DNA from: a virus
Virus record (IMG/VR): IMGVR_UViG_3300049846_000087
Location: 1 to 44,264 of that record
DNA: 44,264 bases
Strand: one strand, 5' to 3'
Shown here: positions 39,913 to 44,264 of the stretch, piece by piece
How the letters are laid out: each line of letters begins with the position of its first letter
Position numbering within the stretch: position 1 is the stretch's first letter
Notes under the pieces: generated by a model
What the model saw: the letters and a program-made list of their open reading frames with translations, nothing else
Told to the model about the DNA's origin: nothing
Database searches by the model: none
Translations under genes and position numbers: made by a program

Positions 39913-40664
39913 TACAGATGCACCTCCAACCCACTAATTCGTGCAGAACGCGTCCCACTAACACCAAACGTATACGAGGTTCTACCATACCCCATGTAGT
40001 TTGTATAGTAGGAGGAAGAAATTACCTTCTTTTCGGCGACAATTGTTGAAGTGCCTGTGGACCCTTGAATCCAAAACTGACTGATTCGGCCAACGATGGT
40101 TTCGTTGGGCTCCATCTGAAATTCAAACAGGTCGTTAACTGCAGGAATTCCGATTTCCGTTTGAGTACCAGCTGACTCGACGAGGTACACTCTAGTGGAT
40201 GTAATTCGAACACCCATAAAGACCCCGCCGGTGCCGATACCAACCGAAACAACATCACTACCAGTAGGAAGCACAGACAGCTTAACGGCCATGTATGCGT
40301 TAAGACCGGCAGCATACTCCAGGTTTGGGCCATTGCCACTTGAGTTGTACATGCCATTGGCATCTTCAACTAGCGTATTGTAGTTGGTCCAATCAGCAAG
40401 CAGAGCCAAATTACCAGTCTGATATGTAAGTCTTGCTCTGTTAGAAGGATAAACCTCGGCGCTATTAGCTACTCGTCCAACGGCATCTGAATAAGAGCCG
40501 GAAAGAGGGCGCCAAAGGCCGTTTCTAAACTGCTGCAATTCTCCAGTAGTGCTAATACGAACGATAGTTCCTTCTACAGCCTTGACCGGGGTAGCCGTTA
40601 CTGTAGGAATCTCAGAAGCACCCTTAAGGAGTCTACTCTTATCCCCAAGAAGAGTATTAGTCAT
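39912..40664 (-). CDS. Minor tail/fibre protein, 250 residues, LamG-like
   Basis: MTNTLLGDKSRLLKGASEIP, a flexible head, then a ConA-like beta region (LSVLPTGSDVVSVGIGTGGV, FMGVRITSTRVYLVESAGTQ, YYTNYMGYGRTSYTFGVSG). The aromatic/Gly pattern and location suggest a sugar-binding fibre domain. GGAGGCGACCTA precedes the ATG. It overlaps the next gene by one base. No enzymatic motif. Confidence 0.68.
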   Translation of the reverse strand: MTNTLLGDKSRLLKGASEIPTVTATPVKAVEGTIVRISTTGELQQFRNGLWRPLSGSYSDAVGRVANSAEVYPSNRARLTYQTGNLALLADWTNYNTLVEDANGMYNSSGNGPNLEYAAGLNAYMAVKLSVLPTGSDVVSVGIGTGGVFMGVRITSTRVYLVESAGTQTEIGIPAVNDLFEFQMEPNETIVGRISQFWIQGSTGTSTIVAEKKVISSSYYTNYMGYGRTSYTFGVSGTRSARISGLEVHL

Positions 40665-41032
40665 TAGGTCGCCTCCGCTCCTGTAAGAGTGATGTTAATA
40701 ACGTTGGCGGTCGCAGCCTTAGCCGCAATAAAATCACCTTCGCCAAGCATCATACCCTGCAGAATCCCATTAAGCGAAAGCGTATCTCCAGCAGCCAACG
40801 AATATGTGGCAATGATCTTATGCTCAGCCCCCAATGAAGCTCCAGAAGGCGCGACATAAATATCTACGTTGACTGCTGCAGAGTGACGGTTGCAAACCGT
40901 TCCAGTAGCAATCTTCACACCCTTTCCAGCACCAACCGTGTAAATTGTAGTATCATTTGTCGTTGTGAGCTGGTTGGAGTAGAGCAACTTCTCGACCAGA
41001 GAGGTCGCAGTAATAAGATTTGGCGTAGCCAT
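40664..41032 (-). CDS. Small structural protein, 122 residues
   Basis: MATPNLITATSLVEKLLYSN, DTTIYTVGAGKGVKIATGTV and VNVDIYVAPSGASLGAEHKI show a compact all-beta fold of the type found in small phage decoration or fibre-accessory proteins. It overlaps the following gene by one base. GGGAGGTTAACAA precedes the ATG. It lies just after the collagen-like gene, so fibre assembly or capping is possible. Confidence 0.7.
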   Translation of the reverse strand: MATPNLITATSLVEKLLYSNQLTTTNDTTIYTVGAGKGVKIATGTVCNRHSAAVNVDIYVAPSGASLGAEHKIIATYSLAAGDTLSLNGILQGMMLGEGDFIAAKAATANVINITLTGAEAT

Positions 41033-41035
41033 TTG

Positions 41036-41875
41036 TTAACCTCCCAGTACGAGTGCGATTGCTACCGATGAACCGCCAGATCCACTTGGACCGGCTGGTC
41101 CCTGAGGACCGGTTGCGCCAGTCGGGCCTTGTGGTCCCTGAGGACCGGTGGCACCAGTTGTACCCTGAGGTCCTTGCGCGCCCGTAGCGCCTGCGGGACC
41201 TTGCGGACCAGTGGCACCAACAAGAGAAGCAAGCCAAGCAGTCAGGTTCCCAACAAATCCCTGAGATACTGCAAGCTCATAAGCACTAAGACCATTACTA
41301 CCAGCAGACCCTGCGGGGCCCTGGGGACCGGTTGCGCCTGTGGCACCAGTAGAGCCTGTGTCACCCTTCAGACCCTGTGGGCCCTGAGGACCGGTAGCAC
41401 CATCAGCACCAGGAATACCCTGAGGACCCTGAGCTCCTGTCGAGCCGGTGTCGCCCTTTAGACCCTGTGGCCCCTGAGGTCCGGTAGCACCTGTAGATCC
41501 CGTGTCGCCCTTTAGACCCTGAGGGCCCTGAGGACCGGTTGCGCCAGTAAAACCAGCGGGACCCTGAGGGCCGGTAGCGCCCGCAGCACCATCAGCACCA
41601 GGAAGACCCTGAGGACCTTGAGGCCCGGCAGGACCAGGCGGACCCTGTGCGCCCTCAACGCCATCAAGAACCGCGTCCACTAGTGCATCATGAATAAGAG
41701 CCGCAATTGCAACCTGGTCCACGAAATAGTCAAGGTCCGTCCAAAGACCGTAGCCGTTACCGACCTTGAATCTATTAGTATCGGACTCCCACCCGATCTC
41801 TCCAGAGCGGAGAGTAGGATTCTTCTCGGTCCACTCAGCGGCAGTACCGCGACGGACCTGGATCCTGTACCTCAC
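41036..41875 (-). CDS. Collagen-like tail fibre protein
   Basis: 279 residues, GTG start at 41875 with GGAGG 6 bases upstream. N-terminal domain ([20 protein letters not shown] ... [20 protein letters not shown]), seen in phage fibre N termini, then a collagen region of GXY triplets (about residues 72-270) with recurring [10 protein letters not shown] and [10 protein letters not shown] units, interrupted once by [20 protein letters not shown] (about 197-216). Such rods form triple helices and hold distal receptor-binding domains. The C terminus is short ([15 protein letters not shown]), so adjacent genes may supply the tip. Confidence 0.87.
   Translation of the reverse strand: MRYRIQVRRGTAAEWTEKNPTLRSGEIGWESDTNRFKVGNGYGLWTDLDYFVDQVAIAALIHDALVDAVLDGVEGAQGPPGPAGPQGPQGLPGADGAAGATGPQGPAGFTGATGPQGPQGLKGDTGSTGATGPQGPQGLKGDTGSTGAQGPQGIPGADGATGPQGPQGLKGDTGSTGATGATGPQGPAGSAGSNGLSAYELAVSQGFVGNLTAWLASLVGATGPQGPAGATGAQGPQGTTGATGPQGPQGPTGATGPQGPAGPSGSGGSSVAIALVLGG
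41080..41660 (-). repeat. DNA repeats encoding collagen-type GXY triplets
   Basis: Tandem near-identical blocks of CCCTGAGGACCGGT, TTTAGACCCTGTGGGCCCTG and similar, with a period of 9-18 bases on the coding frame, from the GXY repeats of the fibre gene. Three copies of an 18-residue unit with KGDTGSTG are visible. They are prone to slippage and recombination. They are not CRISPR. Confidence 0.85.
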
Positions 41876-42267
41876 GGAGAACCTCCATCCAGAATTCCGT
41901 CCTCGATCTCCACCTCTTCAGGTTCCCAAAGAAGCTCTTCACGAGTGATACTGAGACGCCCAAACAGCTCCTCAGCGTTCTTCTCGAAGGCTGCAATGAG
42001 ATATGATGTCGCCGGAGGATCGAACAGGAGCCTCACACGAATATAGACGTAGGACTGGACCATCTTGAACTTCGGATTGTTGCCAACGAAGTCGAACCAG
42101 GTCTCAGTAGCACCCGTAATAGCGTATCCGCCCTCAGGACCGATGCCGATCTGGGTAAGAGTCCCAAGGATGCTGTTAATATGCATCGTGACGTCAGCAT
42201 CAAACTCGGTATAGTCCTCAGCAATACCAAGAACCTTCTTAACGCTTGTAAGGATGCTTTCGCTCAT
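41872..42267 (-). CDS. gp6-like head-tail connector family protein
   Basis: 131 residues. [60 protein letters not shown] and [20 protein letters not shown] match a family known as gp6-like DNA packaging/connector proteins. It is not next to the portal but between the lysin and the collagen-like gene, and similar proteins occur beside fibre genes in other phages. Thus a connector function is plausible but unproven. AAGGAGGTGAGCA precedes the ATG. Confidence 0.68.
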   Translation of the reverse strand: MSESILTSVKKVLGIAEDYTEFDADVTMHINSILGTLTQIGIGPEGGYAITGATETWFDFVGNNPKFKMVQSYVYIRVRLLFDPPATSYLIAAFEKNAEELFGRLSITREELLWEPEEVEIEDGILDGGSP

Positions 42268-42297
42268 TGCTCACCTCCTTAAGATCGAGAGAATGTG

Positions 42298-43017
42298 TCA
42301 GTTAGACTGGCGATTGCCAGCAAAGATCGCGTCGACATGCAGAGGGACAACAACCGGAGTTCCCGGGTTGTGGAACCCAGGGCCGATGTGCGGGTTCTTT
42401 CGGTTGAAGTAGTCCCAAGACATGCGAGACTGGTTCTTGATGTTCAGGCGGGAGAGCGGAGTACGGCCACCAATCTTGATAACATGCGTCCCCTTGGGGT
42501 TCGCCGTGAACTCGAAGCCACAGGCGCGAGCGAACTTAGTTGCGGAGACAGTCATGACAAGTCGCTTACCTCCATGACCATAAACGCCAGGAGGAACCAC
42601 CGGAGAAACGATGACGCCATACGCAGTACCGGCTGCATGAACAACCTTGTTGTCTCCGATATAGAGCGTAACATGCTTCTGTCCACTCGACGGGTGATCG
42701 TAGTAGAGACGATCCCCAGGCTTGCGCTCAGAGAAGTGGACTGTTGCACCAAGACGCTCTGCAGCAGCCTTCTGATTTCCAGTGTAGCCTCGGAACTTGT
42801 GCCAGGGGTTCGGCTCAGGCTCAGGCCAGGAAACCTCGACCAGCTTTCCGAGATCACAGTCGATTCCCCACTTGTGATTCAGCCAGTTGACAAACACCGA
42901 ACAATCGAACTGCTCCGGAGGCCAGTTGGTAGGAACCGAACTGTCGCGATAGTCACGACCAACCTGTCGAAGACCCGTTCGGACGAGGTCTGCGCGGAAC
43001 TGAGCTTCAGTCGTCAT
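42298..43017 (-). CDS. NlpC/P60 endopeptidase, lysin or tail-associated hydrolase
   Basis: 239 residues from the ATG at 43017, the third in a run of ATGs, with GGAGG 6 bases upstream. Catalytic Cys in FDCSVFVNW (Cys39) and His in QKHVTLYIGD (His115), the NlpC/P60 pattern, which cuts peptides in cell-wall peptidoglycan. A C-terminal region of about 100 residues (GGRTPLSRLNIKNQSRMSWD) may bind the wall. No signal peptide is visible, consistent with holin-dependent release. The holin-like gene lies 22 kb away. A structural role in the tail cannot be excluded. Confidence 0.8.
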   Translation of the reverse strand: MTTEAQFRADLVRTGLRQVGRDYRDSSVPTNWPPEQFDCSVFVNWLNHKWGIDCDLGKLVEVSWPEPEPNPWHKFRGYTGNQKAAAERLGATVHFSERKPGDRLYYDHPSSGQKHVTLYIGDNKVVHAAGTAYGVIVSPVVPPGVYGHGGKRLVMTVSATKFARACGFEFTANPKGTHVIKIGGRTPLSRLNIKNQSRMSWDYFNRKNPHIGPGFHNPGTPVVVPLHVDAIFAGNRQSN

Positions 43018-43120
43018 CATCATCCTCCGTGTCCTCAGGGACCTCGACGCTATACGCGTCAAGCTCGACCTCGTCGTCATGCGTGGGAACTTCGTCAGCG
43101 ATCGTCTCGTCAGGCTCCAT
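43007..43120 (-). CDS. Small acidic protein, 37 residues
   Basis: From the ATG at 43120 with AAGGAGACGGTA upstream: MEPDETIADEVPTHDDEVEL ending in a run of five Asp. Highly acidic, no hydrophobic stretch. It overlaps the lysin start by 11 bases. Because the frame is short it could be spurious, but the binding site and coupling support it. Function is unknown. Confidence 0.55.
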   Translation of the reverse strand: MEPDETIADEVPTHDDEVELDAYSVEVPEDTEDDDDD

Positions 43121-43130
43121 TACCGTCTCC

Positions 43131-43547
43131 TTACCAAAGTTTTGTATCACCGCGCTGGCGAGGAACGTACTTCTTCGGAAGCAGGCTCTCGTCTCCGTAG
43201 TGAATAGCATTGTGAGTGCGATGAGTGGTTGTGATCAGGAAGTCTGGGTTGAGAATATCCTCTTCACCATGAACAAGGTCCTCAACTGTCATAGGATTCA
43301 TGTGATGAATCAAAAGACCAGACCCAATCTCGTAACCTGGAACTCCAAGATCACAACCCTCATCTCTAGCAATGACATGATTCCGAATACGACGCCATTC
43401 GGTCGAACGGTAGAAGGACTGGTTCATGTGACGATCAAACCCGAAGGTAGACACACCAACTTCGCCCTTCAATGCCAAATAACGGAACCGCTCTTCGAAA
43501 GTTTCAAGTCTTCGAAGGTCGCGGTACGTTCTAATCTTCGTCGTCAT
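43131..43547 (-). CDS. HNH endonuclease next to the terminase
   Basis: 138 residues from the ATG at 43547 (GAGGAT upstream). RDEGCDLGVPGYEIG ... LLIHHMNPM ... THNAIHYGDESLL form the HNH metal-binding core (HH, N, H). The N terminus MTTKIRTYRDLRRLETFEER resembles phage HNH proteins encoded beside terminases, which in other phages (HK97-type) help cos cutting during packaging. It overlaps the small-terminase-like gene by 17 bases. Confidence 0.83.
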   Translation of the reverse strand: MTTKIRTYRDLRRLETFEERFRYLALKGEVGVSTFGFDRHMNQSFYRSTEWRRIRNHVIARDEGCDLGVPGYEIGSGLLIHHMNPMTVEDLVHGEEDILNPDFLITTTHRTHNAIHYGDESLLPKKYVPRQRGDTKLW

Positions 43548-43881
43548 CACTAGTGCTATCCTCTTGTCCAGAATATGCACGCATGGCTCGAAGCGCTTGC
43601 CCGAACAACTCCTCAGTTCTAGCCTGAGATTCGATCTGATCCACTCGGCTTCTAAGAAGTTCGTTCTCACGCTCAAGCTTCTGCTGTTCTAGGCGCTCTC
43701 GAGTTGTGCCTAGACGCAGATAGTGATTGATCACCATTGCGGACGCTGTGCCTTCACGAAGTTGCTTCTCAGCGAGATCAACAGCCAGTGCAACCATCTG
43801 CTTCTCTCGAGATTCGAGGGTCGTGGCTGGTTTGCGTCTCCTTGATGGCTCCGGAGCATTAGACTTAGGCTTTCCAGCCAC
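43531..43881 (-). CDS. Terminase small subunit-like protein
   Basis: 116 residues from the GTG at 43881 (GGGGAGG 4 bases upstream); a TTG at 43896 lacks a site. A basic N terminus (KPKSNAPEPSRRRKPATTLE) leads to a helical DNA-binding-type region (QMVALAVDLAEKQLREGTAS, AMVINHYLRLGTTRERLEQQ) and a coiled coil (ENELLRSRVDQIESQART), ending acidic (SDDDED). From memory this matches a family annotated as small terminase. It lies near the proposed genome end. Other DNA-binding roles are possible. Confidence 0.65.
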   Translation of the reverse strand: MAGKPKSNAPEPSRRRKPATTLESREKQMVALAVDLAEKQLREGTASAMVINHYLRLGTTRERLEQQKLERENELLRSRVDQIESQARTEELFGQALRAMRAYSGQEDSTSDDDED

Positions 43882-43923
43882 GATTCCTCCCCTCAAGTCT
43901 AGCTTCGACTGATACTACACTTG

Positions 43924-44199
43924 TTAGACAGGCGAGTGAGCAGTAGAAGCTGCAGCATCCTTCCACACATCTGCCGCAGCAGAACCAACGGCCCAGACCG
44001 GCTTGTTGGTGGTGGTGTTGAAGACGCACGTGCCAGCATGCTTGTTGGCCGTGTTAATGGCGTGACCCACATCAGCAAGCTGCGCAGTGGTAGCAGTCAC
44101 AGGAACAGCAGCGACATCGACGTACTCGGTGTCAACGAGATCGCGAACAACCTCCTCAACGTCATCCTGATGCAGAATCGTGTCGTCGGGGTTCGACAT
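43924..44199 (-). CDS. First gene of the module, 91 residues, function unknown
   Basis: From the ATG at 44199 with GGGAG 8 bases upstream; a GTG at 44208 is an alternative. MSNPDDTILHQDDVEEVVRD ... AVPVTATTAQLADVGHAINT ... CVFNTTTNKPVWAVGSAAAD. Acidic at first, then A/T/V-rich. No known domain. It precedes the small-terminase-like gene and follows the proposed genome end, so a packaging-related or early role is possible. Confidence 0.68.
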   Translation of the reverse strand: MSNPDDTILHQDDVEEVVRDLVDTEYVDVAAVPVTATTAQLADVGHAINTANKHAGTCVFNTTTNKPVWAVGSAAADVWKDAAASTAHSPV

Positions 44200-44264
44200 T
44201 TGAAACACTCCCTTTCAGTTGTTAGGCGCTTTCCAGGGGTATGGTTCTAGAATGTCTCCACTAT
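44200..44264. other. Window end upstream of the first gene
   Basis: Short leader holding the ribosome binding site of the 91-residue gene. No 32-bp element and no convincing -10/-35 pair is seen. If the ends are joined it forms the DNA between the proposed genome end and the first gene. Confidence 0.4.

Noticed and set aside
41080-41660. Repeats considered as a CRISPR array
   Set aside because: They lie in frame inside a gene and encode GXY triplets, with no spacers and no cas genes.
38661-41875. Diversity-generating retroelement acting on the fibre genes
   Set aside because: No reverse transcriptase or template repeat was found.
1-44264. Lysogeny genes, tRNAs and anti-phage defence genes
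   Set aside because: I looked on both strands and saw no integrase, repressor, excisionase, cloverleaf tRNA or recognised defence gene.

Overview
The window looks like a complete or nearly complete genome of a long-tailed dsDNA phage (siphovirus), shown in reverse orientation. Every gene I accept lies on the minus strand, so transcription runs from high to low coordinates. There are no host genes, and I see no integrase, repressor, tRNA or CRISPR, so a lytic lifestyle is the simplest reading. The host is probably Gram-positive. The evidence is strong AGGAGG-type ribosome binding sites, a holin resembling the r1t type, an NlpC/P60 lysin and mostly C/G-ending codons in most genes. I lean to an actinobacterium, but this is not proven. 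Family assignments come from reading motifs and from memory; no database was searched.

In transcription order (right to left), 44.2-38.2 kb holds a possible genome end, a small-terminase-like gene, an HNH endonuclease, an NlpC/P60 lysin, a connector-like gene and a block of receptor-binding or fibre genes that includes a collagen-like protein. From 38.2 to 30.7 kb come a GMKWG-motif protein, large terminase, portal, a fused protease-scaffold-capsid gene, connectors, the major tail protein and a tail assembly protein. From 30.7 to 20.6 kb come an enlarged paralogue of the major tail protein, a gp10-like protein, the 1718-residue tape measure, the baseplate or tail-tip proteins and small tip proteins. 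From 20.6 to 19.4 kb lie the lysis and membrane genes, including a probable holin.

From 19.4 to 16.6 kb and again from 7.1 to 5.9 kb lie runs of small, mostly membrane, genes. Most have their own copy of a conserved 32-bp promoter-like element (nine copies), and many are followed by a hairpin terminator. Between these runs, 16.6-13.7 kb holds a conserved set of genes of unknown function that includes two related membrane proteins, and 13.7-9.9 kb holds a giant fused replication protein (SF3-like helicase, AEP-like primase, family B polymerase with proofreading exonuclease). From 9.9 to 7.1 kb come small accessory genes, including a putative ssDNA-binding protein.

The left end (5.8-0.2 kb) carries an SNF2-like SF2 helicase, a NUMOD4-HNH endonuclease, a VRR-NUC nuclease, a RecB/Cas4-like nuclease and an 875-residue protein that I read as a single-chain RNA polymerase. 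It has the beta-prime-type ADFDGD motif, a beta-like segment before it, and DNA-binding helix-turn-helix regions at both ends. Its first 26 residues carry a short tag resembling one in a protein encoded next to the terminase.

The most interesting possibility is a self-contained transcription system: a compact two-barrel RNA polymerase, possibly packaged in the virion through its N-terminal tag, acting on the unusual 32-bp promoters. The polymerase and the promoter family are each visible in the sequence. The link between them is inference.
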